Assembly (NCBI GenBank): GCA_965198715.1
Contig: CBDAPV010000001.1
Location: forward strand, 868,001 to 932,000
Reading direction: 5' to 3'
DNA length: 64,000 bases
Source of the DNA: RH-AL1 sp965198715
Lineage (GTDB): Bacteria; Pseudomonadota; Alphaproteobacteria; Rhizobiales; Beijerinckiaceae
A program made the translations under genes and the position numbers. The notes beneath the pieces were generated by a model. It was not told where the DNA came from and ran no database searches. It saw nothing but the letters and a program-made list of their open reading frames with translations. Shown one piece after another: positions 8,831-17,371 of the stretch; within the stretch, counting starts at the first letter, position 1, and every line of letters begins with the position of its first letter.

Positions 8831-10185
8831 TGGACGCTCATCAACAGACGACGTGGCCGGCCGACCGCGTCGAGCGCCGCCCCACCGCCAGCCTCGTGCC
8901 TTGTGCCAGGAACAGCCGCACGCATTCGGCCGAGCAGGTGAAACAGATCGCGGCGTCGATCCGCGAGTGGGGCTGGACGGTGCCGGTCCTGGTCGACGAG
9001 AACGACGGCCTCATCGCCGGCCACGCCCGTGTCATGGCGGCGAAGCAGCTTGGGCTGGCCGAGGTGCCAGTCATGGTGGCGAGAGGCTGGACCGAGGCAC
9101 AGCGGCGCGCCTACGTCGTCGCCGACAACAAGCTGGCGCTCAACGCCGGATGGGATGACGCGCTGCTGAGGGTCGAGCTCACCGAGCTGCAGGCGCTCGA
9201 CTTCGACCTCGGCATGACCGGCTTCTCGCTCGCCGAGATCGCCACGCTGACCATGGATGGCTCGGCCGCGCTGACCGATCCCGACGATGCGCCCGAGGCT
9301 CCCGCAGACCCGGTGAGCCGCCTGGGCGACGTGTGGATCCTCGGCAGCCACAGGCTCGTCTGCGGCGATGCCACGAGCGCCGAAGACGTGGCCCGAGCCC
9401 TCAACGGTACCATCCCGGCCCTGATGGTTTCCGACCCGCCCTACGGCGTCGCCTACGACCCTTCCTGGCGTGCCCGCGCCGGCGTCAACCTGAACCCAGG
9501 CAAGCTCGGCAAGGTGGACAACGACGATCAGGCGGACTGGAGCGCGGCCTGGGCGCTGTTTCCCGGCGACGTGGCCTACGTCTGGCATGCCGGCAAGTTT
9601 GCCGCGACCGTCCAAGCCAGCCTCGAGAGCTGCGAGTTCGAGGTGCGTTCGCAGATCATCTGGGCCAAGGACCGCTTCGCGCTGAGCCGCGGGGACTACC
9701 ACTGGCAGCATGAACCATGTTGGTATGCCGTGCGTCGCAACGCCCGCGCCGGCTGGGCGGGCGATCGCTCGCAATCCACGCTGTGGACCATTCCGTCGCG
9801 CGAGGACCGCGGGCTTGGACACGGCACCCAGAAGCCGGTGGAGTGCATGCGGCGGCCGATCGTCAACAACTCGTCGCCCGGGCAGACCGTCTACGACCCC
9901 TTCGTCGGCTCCGGCACCACGATCATCGCCGGCGAGATGACGGGGCGCTGCGTGCACGCCCTCGAGCTCAACCCGGCCTATGTCGACGTGGCGGTGATCC
10001 GATGGCAGAGCTTCACGGGCAAGACGGCGGTGCTGGAGGCGACCGGCGCGAGCTTCCTGAGAACGATGGCGACGAGATCCGCTGGTTCCGCTGCATCCGC
10101 CACGAAGACCGCGCCGCCTTCGAAGCGCAGGGCTGGGTCTTTGCCGCGGACCTCGGCCCGGTCCACGGCTGCTACGCCGTCCTGA
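8827..10185 (+). CDS. ParB-domain DNA methyltransferase (beta-class N6-adenine/N4-cytosine)
   Basis: N-terminal ParB/Srx-like nuclease domain (residues about 20-110, with GLIAGHARVMAAKQLG and ADNKLALNAGWD). It is followed by a DNA methyltransferase with DPPYG (203-207) and later DPFVGSGTT, the motif order of beta-class amino-methyltransferases. Such orphan enzymes are common in phages and integrative elements and protect the element DNA. The last 35 residues after VLEATGASF are serine/alanine/threonine-rich and look like out-of-frame translation, because the same bases encode a plausible conserved small protein in another frame. Confidence 0.9.
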   Translation: MMDAHQQTTWPADRVERRPTASLVPCARNSRTHSAEQVKQIAASIREWGWTVPVLVDENDGLIAGHARVMAAKQLGLAEVPVMVARGWTEAQRRAYVVADNKLALNAGWDDALLRVELTELQALDFDLGMTGFSLAEIATLTMDGSAALTDPDDAPEAPADPVSRLGDVWILGSHRLVCGDATSAEDVARALNGTIPALMVSDPPYGVAYDPSWRARAGVNLNPGKLGKVDNDDQADWSAAWALFPGDVAYVWHAGKFAATVQASLESCEFEVRSQIIWAKDRFALSRGDYHWQHEPCWYAVRRNARAGWAGDRSQSTLWTIPSREDRGLGHGTQKPVECMRRPIVNNSSPGQTVYDPFVGSGTTIIAGEMTGRCVHALELNPAYVDVAVIRWQSFTGKTAVLEATGASFLRTMATRSAGSAASATKTAPPSKRRAGSLPRTSARSTAATPS

Positions 10186-10238
10186 TGGAGCTGCCTGGGA
10201 AGAGCCACAGGGTAGCCGGAAAGCGCGCCACCTTTTGA
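10059..10238 (+). pseudogene. Small phage-type protein remnant overlapping the methyltransferase 3' end
   Basis: In the frame shifted relative to the methyltransferase, the bases encode a coherent peptide (EIRWFRCIRHEDRAAFEAQG, then WVFAADLGPVHGCYAVLMEL). This resembles small conserved phage proteins ending in a GxW/YxVLM-type block. No ATG, GTG or TTG start precedes it in frame nearby, so an indel has probably joined it to the methyltransferase frame or removed its start. Confidence 0.5.
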
Positions 10239-10397
10239 GCAAACTTCATCCGTCGGCACTGGCAAGTACTGACGCGGCGAATTGAAGCCTCGCCCATTGA
10301 GGCTTGAACTCCGCTGTGGGTGCGGGTCGCTGCTTCTTCCACCCTGACGCGTTTCGAGGTAGGAATGCTCCTCCACCTGCAGGGAGGTTATATTCGG

Positions 10398-10883
10398 ATG
10401 GACGCGACCTTCGACCCGAACGCGATGGCTGCGACGTTCGCGTGGGCGGCGCAGGCGGTCGGCGTGATCGGCGTTACCGAGGTAGTTAAGGAGACCACAA
10501 AGGACGCTTTCAAGGCGTTCAAGTCCAAGGTCTCCGAGATTTGGGGAAAGTCCGGTTCGAGCGCTGCCGAAAAGGTGGAAGCCGATCCGTCCTCGGTGGA
10601 TGCGGTGGCCAAGCTCGAAGCGGCCATGATGAACGTCCCCGCGGAGGACGAGAAGGAGGTTGTTCTAGTCTACAAGGCGCTTCTCGATGCCCTCATGGAC
10701 GATGAGTCGGCCAAGAAGGCCGGTGCTCAGGTCGCAAGCATCAAGCTCGACATCGAGAGCGGCAAGAACGTGCGTATCGGCACCTTGAAGAGCGCGAGGA
10801 CCATCGACATCAAGTCGCGGTCCGAGGGAGACTTCGATCTCGGCAACGTCGAAATGGATCCGGGAGAGCGTCCGGGAAACTAG
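10398..10883 (+). CDS. Adaptor-like small protein upstream of the TPR-PIN effector (0-frame product)
   Basis: A 161-residue protein. An N-terminal small-residue/hydrophobic helix precedes KETTKDAFKAFKSKV and an acidic helical region, then two short beta-type blocks ending near residue 155. The KDA[YF]..[LF]K pattern recalls helical adaptor modules of bacterial NTP-dependent conflict systems (TRADD-N-type neighbourhood), but this is a resemblance, not a firm assignment. The ATG at 10398 has GGAGG 10 bases upstream, so it is preferred to ATGs at 10320 and 10365. The last sense codons GGA AAC before TAG form a -1 slippery heptamer leading into the next gene. Confidence 0.7.
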   Translation: MDATFDPNAMAATFAWAAQAVGVIGVTEVVKETTKDAFKAFKSKVSEIWGKSGSSAAEKVEADPSSVDAVAKLEAAMMNVPAEDEKEVVLVYKALLDALMDDESAKKAGAQVASIKLDIESGKNVRIGTLKSARTIDIKSRSEGDFDLGNVEMDPGERPGN

Positions 10884-10896
10884 CTGGCGCAGCGCC
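10874..10896 (+). promoter_or_regulatory. Predicted -1 ribosomal frameshift site (GGGAAAC plus stem-loop)
   Basis: The heptamer GGGAAAC at 10874-10880 lies in the exact X XXY YYZ register of the upstream gene (..G GGA AAC) and is followed at once by its TAG stop. A 4-bp GC stem (GGCG-CAG-CGCC, 10886-10896) begins 5 bases downstream, a normal stimulatory spacing. The -1 frame is open from 10874 through to the TPR-PIN gene. Confidence 0.6.
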
Positions 10897-11038
10897 CAAG
10901 GGGCCTGGCGATGCGCCCGACCTAGTCAAGCTCATCGAAGCTGCCCGAGCTGAGGGTGCGGGATCGTCCAATGCGACGATCAATGCTCAGACGCATTCCG
11001 GCGGCAACATTTCCATCAACTTCGTTCAACTCCTCCAC

Positions 11039-14000
11039 GTGGATGCCGATGCGCTCGCCGGACTTTCGGCGAAGATGCGGATGGACTTCGCGCGCAGCAT
11101 TGCGCCGGAGCTTGGGAGCTCGACGGAGTCATCGCGCGGCGAAGGGGCGATCGGGAGCCCCATGGACGCTCAGACCGACTTGGCGCGGGATCTTCTTCGC
11201 GCTGGCCAGCCGCGGCGCGCCATGGCCCTCCTCGAAGACCTGCTTCGTGCGCTTCCGCGCGATGCGACGTCCTTGGACGTGTTCAGAATCAAGGCAAACA
11301 TCGGCTTCTGTCAGGTACAGCTCGGCGACCTCCACGCGGGCTTGATCTCCATCGACGATGCGATCACCTCGTCGCCCGAGGAACCGAAGGCGATCGCCGT
11401 CGCGGCCTTTGCGATGAGCCTTCGGGGTCGGCATGAGGATGCCGTTTCCTACGCGCGCGTCCAGCTCGCCCTCGATCCGGAGAACGTCGATCTGGCCGCC
11501 TATCTCATCGAGGGCAGCCTCTCTCTGGAGGATGCCGATCTCGATCAGGTCGTCGCTGCGGTGCCGCTCGCTCTCCGCGAGAAGGAGCGCGTCTGCGTCG
11601 CGCTCTGTCATCTTCACCGGACGCGCAACGATGCGTCGTGGTGGAACAAGGCGAAAGCGGCCTCGCGGCGTTTCCCCAAGAACGAGATCCTGAGCATCTT
11701 CGCTGCGGAGGCGGACGTCGACGAGCTGGCCGGGCTCACGCGGTCGGACAACCCTCGCCCGTTCACCGACGCGGAGCTGGTCCGCCTTCAAGCGTCTGCA
11801 CGCTTTCTGTGTGATGTCTGGCGGCGGATGAAGGGCTCCGAGGTGCCTGGTCGCACCGACGGTCTTTCGGCGCTCGGATCGGCGATGATCGCCTGGGCCA
11901 TCGTCGGTGATCGCATCGAGGCGCTCGCCCTGGCTCATGACTTGTTTCACGCCAGCGACCAAGTCGACGTTCTCCTGAACGTACTCCAGGTCGCTACCGT
12001 GTTCGATGATCCCCAACTTGCGGACGCGGTTTCCGCCAAGCTTCCAGCCGATGGCCGTGGTGGATTCGGCAAGGGGGTCCGCGCATTCAATGCCGGAGAC
12101 TGGACGAGCGCCGTGCGTCTGTTCCGGTCGGCCGACGTGCCGCCGACGGAACGGACCTTCGTCGCCACGGTGTCGGCCCTCGAGTGGATCGTCGCGAAGG
12201 TCGGTCCGGCGGATCCGGATGAGGCGGCGACCCTTGAGCAGGCCAGGGTCGCGGCCGAGGGCGATCCCCGTTCCCTAGCGCTTGTCGCGCAATCTGCCAA
12301 GCGCCGATCAGAACCGGGGATCGCCGAAAGAGCGTTCGCCGATGCGCTGGCGCTGATCGAGGTCGAGAGTCGCTTCGCCGACAGAGCCGCGCTCTCGGCC
12401 TATGCCCAGGTCGTGGGAGACTATGACACCGTGATCTCGCTTCTCGATGGCGGTGTCGCGGAGGATGCTTTCTCGCCGGAGCTTCAGCGGCTCGCCGATG
12501 CGCACGCCAGCGAGCAACCCCCACGAGAACGGAACCTGCTGTTCTTTAAACGGCTTCGCGGCGACCTGCTCGTTCTGCCGTCGATCGCCCGTGCATACGG
12601 CGCCGTCCTAGTGAAGGCGGGGCTGCCGGGAGACGCCGTTCCATTGCTTCGGCGTGCCGTCGAGGCCATGCCGGAGGACACCTACTCGGTAATTGCCCTG
12701 GCGAACGCCCTGATACAGTCGGGATCGCCGGAAGGCGCCTCGGCATTGATCGCGCGCACGGACGAGGCCAAGTTGATCGGCGACATCGCCCACAAGGCGC
12801 AGTTCGTCTTCGCGCTGCGACAGGCGGGCGAGCATCGGCGGGCGCTCGATTTTGCCTATGGGCTCGTGAGGTTCAATCCGGGCAGCTCGACGGCGGCCCT
12901 CGCCTATATTCAGCAGCTCATTCCCGATCCCGGGGCCAAGGTCGTGGATGAGCCGGCGATCGTTGGAACGCGATGCTGGGTCTCGCTGCGCTCCGACGAT
13001 GCGCAGCAGGATTCCTTCCTGATCGATGACGGCCCCTCGTTTCTCGGCATCGAGGTCTCTCCGCCCGACGGAGAGCGGGCGCGCCGGGTGATGGGAAGGC
13101 AGATCGGCGACACCTTCGAATCCGGGTCGGGCGCGTTCACGAAACGATGGTCCGTGGCCGAAGTAACAAGCCGGTATCGTCACGTCCTCCGCGTCATCTT
13201 GAACGGTTTTGAGGCTCGCTTCCCTACTGACCCGTCAGGGGTGCGGAGCTTGAGGCTTCAGGGGGAAAGCGTCCAACCCGTCCTCGATCTTCTGCGCGAC
13301 CAGGAGAGCGCGAAGAGCGAGGCGGTGCGACGGCTCTACATCGAAGGCAGGCTGCCTCTCGGGATGGTGGCGAGGGCGACCGGTCAGGACGTGTCGAGCC
13401 TCGCGGCCTACATCCGTCTGATCGGAGAGGATGTCGAGGCGAGCTCGGGAGAGCAGGCGGCGAGGGCCGTAGGACGCGGCTTCGTCGCCGCCCACCGCTA
13501 CGCCGGCGCCGTGCTCGACACCTTCACCGCCATCGCGTGCGCCGAAATCGGACTACTTCCTCTCGCCGCAGATTGGTTCGGCTCTCTAGTCGTAGCCGCG
13601 TCGACGATCAACGAGATCGATCGCATGGCGGCTCGCGTCTCCAGCTTGAAGGGCGCTTCTTCGATGTCGCTCGCCTGGATAAAGGGACAGGCGGTCAGGT
13701 TGCACCATGACGATGCGGCGCTTGACAGGCAGCTGGAGGCGATTAGCGAAGTCCGTGGCCTGATCAAGACGCATTGCGAAGTGATCCACGTCGTCTTGCC
13801 GGACGATGTGGAAGTCGAGCTTGCGACCCTCATGCGCGAGCATGCCAAGGACGCGCTCGACGCGATCTTCCTTGCTTCTTCGACGAGCAAGGCCTTGTTA
13901 AGCGACGATCTACACCTCCGGGAGATGGCCCGAGGGCTTCGGAGAGTAGAGGGAACGTCCCTGCAGCCGATGATCGAGGTCGCTCTCGATGCCGGCTCTG

Positions 14001-14581
14001 TCGGCCCGTCGGAGGCCGTCGGTTATCTCGCTGCCCTGGCAGCGCGGCGGCATGGTCACTTCTGGATCGACCAGAAGACATTCTGGCTGGTCTACGACCA
14101 CGGTGACGAGCGTCAGTTCGCGGCGATCTGTACTTTCATCGGCGGGGCCAAGGCCAACCTTGTCGGTCACTGGCTGCTGGTCACGAGCTTCCTAGAAGCC
14201 CTGTGGTATCGTCCGTCGAAGGAGCCGAAGAGGATGGCCACGACGTCTCTGCTCGTCGCAGCCGTTTTACGCGGTCGTGTCAACGACTGGCCACTCTGGT
14301 TCGCCCTCGTGTGGCGACGATCTTCCGGTGAGCTCCGCGCCTACTTGATCAAGTGGCTGCGAGGACACTTCCTCTCTGAGGATGCCGTCGCGGGAGCCGT
14401 CCCCGAGGCCGATCGGATAGTGCGCGGAATGGCGATCCCCTTCGTGAGCCCGGCATCTTGGTCCGCGATGATGCTGGTTCAGCCGATCTGGAGTTTGCCT
14501 CGGGAACAGGCTGCGCCCTCGAAAAGACGTGATGGGCGGACTGGCGGCTCTTCACCCCGTCGCCCAAAGCGCAAACAGTAA
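11039..14581 (+). CDS. TPR - GreA/B C-terminal-like - PIN domain conflict-system protein
   Basis: A 1180-residue protein if read from GTG 11039; the same frame is open without stops back to 10874. Residues about 50-620 are alpha-helical TPR-like repeats. About 641-724 resembles a GreA/GreB C-terminal domain (RVMGRQIGDTFE). About 820-970 carries PIN-nuclease signatures: an acidic residue in VLDTFTAI near 826, STINEID near 855, and SDDLHLR near 955. This order matches the TPR-GreAB-C-PIN family, predicted RNase effectors of bacterial conflict systems. GTG 11039 has no ribosome site, so production as a frameshift fusion with the upstream ORF is likely. The C-terminal 25 residues are basic. Confidence 0.8.
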   Translation: MDADALAGLSAKMRMDFARSIAPELGSSTESSRGEGAIGSPMDAQTDLARDLLRAGQPRRAMALLEDLLRALPRDATSLDVFRIKANIGFCQVQLGDLHAGLISIDDAITSSPEEPKAIAVAAFAMSLRGRHEDAVSYARVQLALDPENVDLAAYLIEGSLSLEDADLDQVVAAVPLALREKERVCVALCHLHRTRNDASWWNKAKAASRRFPKNEILSIFAAEADVDELAGLTRSDNPRPFTDAELVRLQASARFLCDVWRRMKGSEVPGRTDGLSALGSAMIAWAIVGDRIEALALAHDLFHASDQVDVLLNVLQVATVFDDPQLADAVSAKLPADGRGGFGKGVRAFNAGDWTSAVRLFRSADVPPTERTFVATVSALEWIVAKVGPADPDEAATLEQARVAAEGDPRSLALVAQSAKRRSEPGIAERAFADALALIEVESRFADRAALSAYAQVVGDYDTVISLLDGGVAEDAFSPELQRLADAHASEQPPRERNLLFFKRLRGDLLVLPSIARAYGAVLVKAGLPGDAVPLLRRAVEAMPEDTYSVIALANALIQSGSPEGASALIARTDEAKLIGDIAHKAQFVFALRQAGEHRRALDFAYGLVRFNPGSSTAALAYIQQLIPDPGAKVVDEPAIVGTRCWVSLRSDDAQQDSFLIDDGPSFLGIEVSPPDGERARRVMGRQIGDTFESGSGAFTKRWSVAEVTSRYRHVLRVILNGFEARFPTDPSGVRSLRLQGESVQPVLDLLRDQESAKSEAVRRLYIEGRLPLGMVARATGQDVSSLAAYIRLIGEDVEASSGEQAARAVGRGFVAAHRYAGAVLDTFTAIACAEIGLLPLAADWFGSLVVAASTINEIDRMAARVSSLKGASSMSLAWIKGQAVRLHHDDAALDRQLEAISEVRGLIKTHCEVIHVVLPDDVEVELATLMREHAKDALDAIFLASSTSKALLSDDLHLREMARGLRRVEGTSLQPMIEVALDAGSVGPSEAVGYLAALAARRHGHFWIDQKTFWLVYDHGDERQFAAICTFIGGAKANLVGHWLLVTSFLEALWYRPSKEPKRMATTSLLVAAVLRGRVNDWPLWFALVWRRSSGELRAYLIKWLRGHFLSEDAVAGAVPEADRIVRGMAIPFVSPASWSAMMLVQPIWSLPREQAAPSKRRDGRTGGSSPRRPKRKQ

Positions 14582-14697
14582 GATCATAACGCATGACTGT
14601 CTCGCTCGCTCGACACCCAGTGACAGTCAACGAAACTCCAGGACCGAAGTAGGCAATTTGGCTTCGAATTCGAGGCAAGTCACCCGATTTCGCGTGA

Positions 14698-15156
14698 TCA
14701 CGGCATAATGCGGTAGACGCGTCCGCGACCCTCGATCGCCTCGGACCCGACCTGCAAGCCGAGCCTTTTCTTGAGCGCGCCGGCGATCGCTCCGCGGACC
14801 GTGTGGGGCTGCCAGCCTAAGGCGGCGACGATCTCGGCGGTGCTAGCACCATCCGGAGCCTCGAGCATTGCGACGAGCTGCGCCTGCTTCGTCCCGGCGC
14901 GGCCCTGCGTCGGCTTGGTCTCCGCCGAGGCTGGCGGCGTGATCTCGAGGCCGAGCGCTCGGCGACCCTCGTCGCCGATGACCAAACTTTGCTTGCCGGG
15001 TAGGCCGGCGCTGATGGCAAGGCCCTTGACCACCAGGGCGTCGCAGACCTTGCCGACGGCGCCGCCGCGGATATGCGCCGGGAGAGGCAGGATAGCGCCG
15101 TCAGGGCGCGCTGCAGCCGCGGTGAGAGCAGCGGTCTGGGTGTCGGTGATCTTCAT
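14698..15156 (-). CDS. DUF3489 domain protein (copy 1)
   Basis: A 152-residue protein. The N-terminal half starts KITDTQTAALTAAAARPDGAI and the C-terminal half is a winged-helix-like DUF3489 domain (GTKQAQLVAML, WQPHTVRGAIAGALKKRLGL, GRGRVYRI). The ATG at 15156 has GGAG upstream and is preferred to the longer frame. A paralogue with the same upstream leader lies at 18944-19423. DUF3489 proteins are common in alphaproteobacterial mobile regions beside recombinases, and DNA binding is likely; the function is unknown. Confidence 0.87.
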   Translation of the reverse strand: MKITDTQTAALTAAAARPDGAILPLPAHIRGGAVGKVCDALVVKGLAISAGLPGKQSLVIGDEGRRALGLEITPPASAETKPTQGRAGTKQAQLVAMLEAPDGASTAEIVAALGWQPHTVRGAIAGALKKRLGLQVGSEAIEGRGRVYRIMP

Positions 15157-15273
15157 CGTGGATCTCCAGACTCGCCCGCCAAGCGGCGGGTCACTGGCTG
15201 AAGGTTCGCAGTCGCGCGCCTGGCGGCTGGAACCTGCTTGCTCGCGGTCTCGAGGATTGCACCGCCGCATCAC

Positions 15274-15302
15274 ACACGCTCTTTCCGAGCAGCGATGCAA
15301 GC
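15274..15302 (-). repeat. 29-bp motif copy A
   Basis: One of four 29-base sites with the plan ACACGCTC-N10-GCGATGCAAGC on the plus strand. This copy is 118 bases upstream of the first DUF3489 gene, with a leader between them that resembles the leader of copy D. Two conserved blocks separated by one helical turn suggest a protein-binding site. Confidence 0.6.
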
Positions 15303-15335
15303 ACCTGCGTACCCAAACCCCAAGTACATCGCTGC

Positions 15336-15503
15336 TCACCGCCAGACCACACGCACGCAGTTGGCCGCTCGGTTCAAGGCGCGCATGACGGTTTGCGGAT
15401 GCAAACCTTCCAGCGATGGTTTCGCGACGCCCAGCGTCGCCAGCTCGGTCGCGATTTGCCCGGGATGACCAAGCCGAAGGAGCTGGCGTGGCCGAGCTGA
15501 CGG
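15336..15503 (-). pseudogene. Resolvase C-terminal remnant interrupted by IS630
   Basis: The minus strand encodes GQIATELATLGVAKPS and HPQTVMRALNRA before a TGA, closely matching the C-terminus of the intact small resolvase at 17717-18394 (AIATELTTLGVATPS, HPQTVIRALGRA). The rest of the gene is missing, and the coding similarity ends where the IS630 element begins. Confidence 0.75.
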
Positions 15504-15519
15504 CTAGAGCTGATCCCGA

Positions 15520-16095
15520 TCATGTTGGATCGTAAGCATCGTATCCTGATGCGGCGATGTAGTTTCGACATTCTTGTTGTTTGAAGCCCGTGAAGGCCTT
15601 TCGGATGGTCTGCCACAGCGCGGGGATGGTGCGCGCGGCGGCGGTGCGCAGCAAGGCTTTCAGCTTGGCGAAGAGCTGCTCGATCGGGTTGAAGTCCGGC
15701 GAGTAGGACGGCAGGTAGAGCAGTCGGGCGCCGGCCCTTTCGATCGCCTCGCGCACGCCCGTCACCTTGTGGACGGAGAGATTGTCCATGATCACGACGT
15801 CGCCCGGTTCGAGCAGGGGCGCCAGCGTATCGGCGACGTAGCTGCGGAAGTGCGCGCCCGTCGTTGCGCCGTCCTTGAGGTCGATGGCCAGCGGCCCCGA
15901 GGCGCGCAGTGCAGCCGTGACGGTGGTGGTTTTGTAGTGGCCCTGCGGTACCGCGATGCGACAGCGTTGGCCGCGCGGGGCGCGGGCGTAGCGGCGCACC
16001 ATGTTGGTGGCTGCGGCGGTCTCGTCGATGAAGACCAGACGCTCGGGATCGAGGTCGGGTTGGCCTTCGAACCAGGCCAGTCGCGCCGCCTTCAC
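15520..16095 (-). CDS. IS630 transposase, DDE domain part (OrfB)
   Basis: A 191-residue DDE domain: VFIDETAA (first Asp), VVIMDNLSVHK (second Asp), and YSPDFNPIEQLFAKLK (Glu), a complete IS630 catalytic triad. It overlaps the first ORF as GTGA. However, the natural continuation LHAAEQDRPDVKAARLAW lies in the -1 frame of the first ORF, so one fused transposase made by frameshifting at an A5G run (16136-16131, minus strand) is likely. The element therefore appears intact. Confidence 0.9.
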   Translation of the reverse strand: MKAARLAWFEGQPDLDPERLVFIDETAAATNMVRRYARAPRGQRCRIAVPQGHYKTTTVTAALRASGPLAIDLKDGATTGAHFRSYVADTLAPLLEPGDVVIMDNLSVHKVTGVREAIERAGARLLYLPSYSPDFNPIEQLFAKLKALLRTAAARTIPALWQTIRKAFTGFKQQECRNYIAASGYDAYDPT

Positions 16096-16475
16096 GTCCG
16101 GCCGGTCTTGCTCGGCGGCGTGAAGCGCCCCTTTTTACGGGTGATCCCGTGGCGGGCGAAGAACCGAGACAGGCCGCTGGTGCTGGTTTGCACGCCGCGC
16201 TCCCCGAGCAGATCGCGCAACTCGCGCAAGAAGATCTGCGGCTGCTCCTCACAGGTTTTCAGGATCAGGGCGGCCTGCGCCTCGACGCGATGCGAGGCGT
16301 GATCTCCGCCCGTCGGCTTGGCCGCAATGCGGCCGTCCCGCCGGACCTGGGCGTGCCAGCGGATCGCCGTCGCCACGCCGATGCCGAAGCGCTCGGCGGC
16401 TTTACGACAGGAGGCACCGGCCTCGATCGCCGCGATCACGCGGTGGCGCAGGTCGAGTGATAAGGCGGCTGCCAT
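16092..16475 (-). CDS. IS630 transposase, N-terminal HTH part (OrfA)
   Basis: A 127-residue DNA-binding part with two helix-turn-helix segments (DLRHRVIAAIEAGASCRKAA; LRDLLGERGVQTSTSGLSRF). The sequence after residue 117 (FTPPSKTGRT) is the non-productive tail. A slip at AAAAAGG just before it would join the DDE part in the -1 frame, the standard IS630 expression mode. Confidence 0.88.
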   Translation of the reverse strand: MAAALSLDLRHRVIAAIEAGASCRKAAERFGIGVATAIRWHAQVRRDGRIAAKPTGGDHASHRVEAQAALILKTCEEQPQIFLRELRDLLGERGVQTSTSGLSRFFARHGITRKKGRFTPPSKTGRT

Positions 16476-16561
16476 GGCGGCACTCCCTTGCGGACCAACG
16501 CAAGAGAATCAGAACTGCCGCCGCTAAGCCAGGCTGCGACTCGGCTCGCTGGAGAACGGCT

Positions 16562-17122
16562 CTAGGGCCGGCGCGAGTTCAATATGATGAAATCGGCGAG
16601 CGACAGGCCACTGGTGTAGAATGCCCGGAGGAAGATTACATCGCCACCATCTTGGTAGGCGCTACGGAGTGGCCCGCGGGCATCAAAGGTCAGCACTGTA
16701 GCGACCATCGCACGTGCTGCTAGAGACAGATCAGCTTCGTTTTTGTAGAGTCCAGTGCGACGAAGACGGCCGATTACAGGGACGAGCTTATCAAGGAAAG
16801 CGCTTCCCTCAGCTGAAATCCACCTGCCTTCGCCGAAGCCGCCGACGCGCTGATCCTCTGCGGCAAGATTAGGATCTGCAAAGCCAAAGAAGCAATCTGT
16901 GAGAACATTTGCCGCCGGACATTGCGCTATGATGAAAGCGAGCAGGCCTGCTTTGTCTGGCCGGTGAGCAAGAGCTCTGATCTCGAAACTTGCTTCCTTC
17001 GTGGCATGTAGGCTGAAGCGCTCACGCTGCAGCTCGGTTTTGAGATCGAGTTGGCGCTCGAACAACAAATCCCAAACGTTGTTGTCGATGAAGAGCTGCT
17101 TACGGCGGGGCATCGCATCCAT
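16562..17122 (-). CDS. PIN-domain-like toxin protein
   Basis: A 186-residue protein starting RRKQLFIDNNVWDLLFERQ, a PIN-type beta-strand followed by an acidic residue in IDNNVWD. Later, TVLTFDARGPLRSAYQDGGD resembles the distal PIN acidic region. The upstream gene encodes a 61-residue HTH-like protein in the same direction, separated by about 57 bases containing a GC stem, so a toxin-antitoxin pair is likely. Alternative starts at 17113 and 17122 cannot be separated. The 3' end lies close to the IS630 right end, but the frame closes normally. Confidence 0.65.
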   Translation of the reverse strand: MDAMPRRKQLFIDNNVWDLLFERQLDLKTELQRERFSLHATKEASFEIRALAHRPDKAGLLAFIIAQCPAANVLTDCFFGFADPNLAAEDQRVGGFGEGRWISAEGSAFLDKLVPVIGRLRRTGLYKNEADLSLAARAMVATVLTFDARGPLRSAYQDGGDVIFLRAFYTSGLSLADFIILNSRRP

Positions 17123-17179
17123 AGATCAGACTCGCCGCGGCGAGAGCGACGGCAGCGTAAGCGCCGCCGCTCTCCGACT

Positions 17180-17365
17180 CTATGCAGCCCGTCGTGCTGC
17201 GGCTTCGCTGCCGAGGTGGATACGGCCTTTGAGCACGTCGTTTACCCGAGCTGGGTTGACGCGATAGGATGCAGCCATGTCATGCTGGTATTCGCCGCGC
17301 CAGCGGCGCAACCATATGTCCACAGCATCATCGAAGGTCAGGCGGTAGGAAGCGACTCGTTTCAT
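17180..17365 (-). CDS. Small HTH-like protein, candidate antitoxin
   Basis: A 61-residue protein (ASYRLTFDDAVDIWLRRW, then YQHDMAASYRVNPARVNDVL) with a helix-turn-helix in the second half. ATG 17365 is chosen because a perfect 18-base inverted repeat lies just 6 bases before it, a normal autoregulatory operator position. It precedes the PIN-like gene. An antitoxin or repressor role is inferred from size, HTH and neighbour. Confidence 0.6.
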   Translation of the reverse strand: MKRVASYRLTFDDAVDIWLRRWRGEYQHDMAASYRVNPARVNDVLKGRIHLGSEAAARRAA

Positions 17366-17371
17366 TAGATG

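Larger units (their letters stand above)
15504..16526 (-). mobile_element. IS630-family insertion sequence
   Basis: About 1.0 kb with two overlapping transposase ORFs on the minus strand, typical of IS630. Imperfect terminal similarity (AG..CTGAT) is seen near 15505-15515 and, inverted, near 16505-16520, and TA dinucleotides lie near both ends as expected for this family. Exact boundaries are uncertain by 10-20 bases. It lies next to a resolvase remnant, suggesting that insertion helped break that gene. Confidence 0.75.

Noticed and set aside
16131..16136. A-run slippery site in the IS630 transposase as a novel frameshift
   Set aside because: Frameshifting between the two transposase parts is a known feature of this IS family, so it is annotated but not counted as novel.
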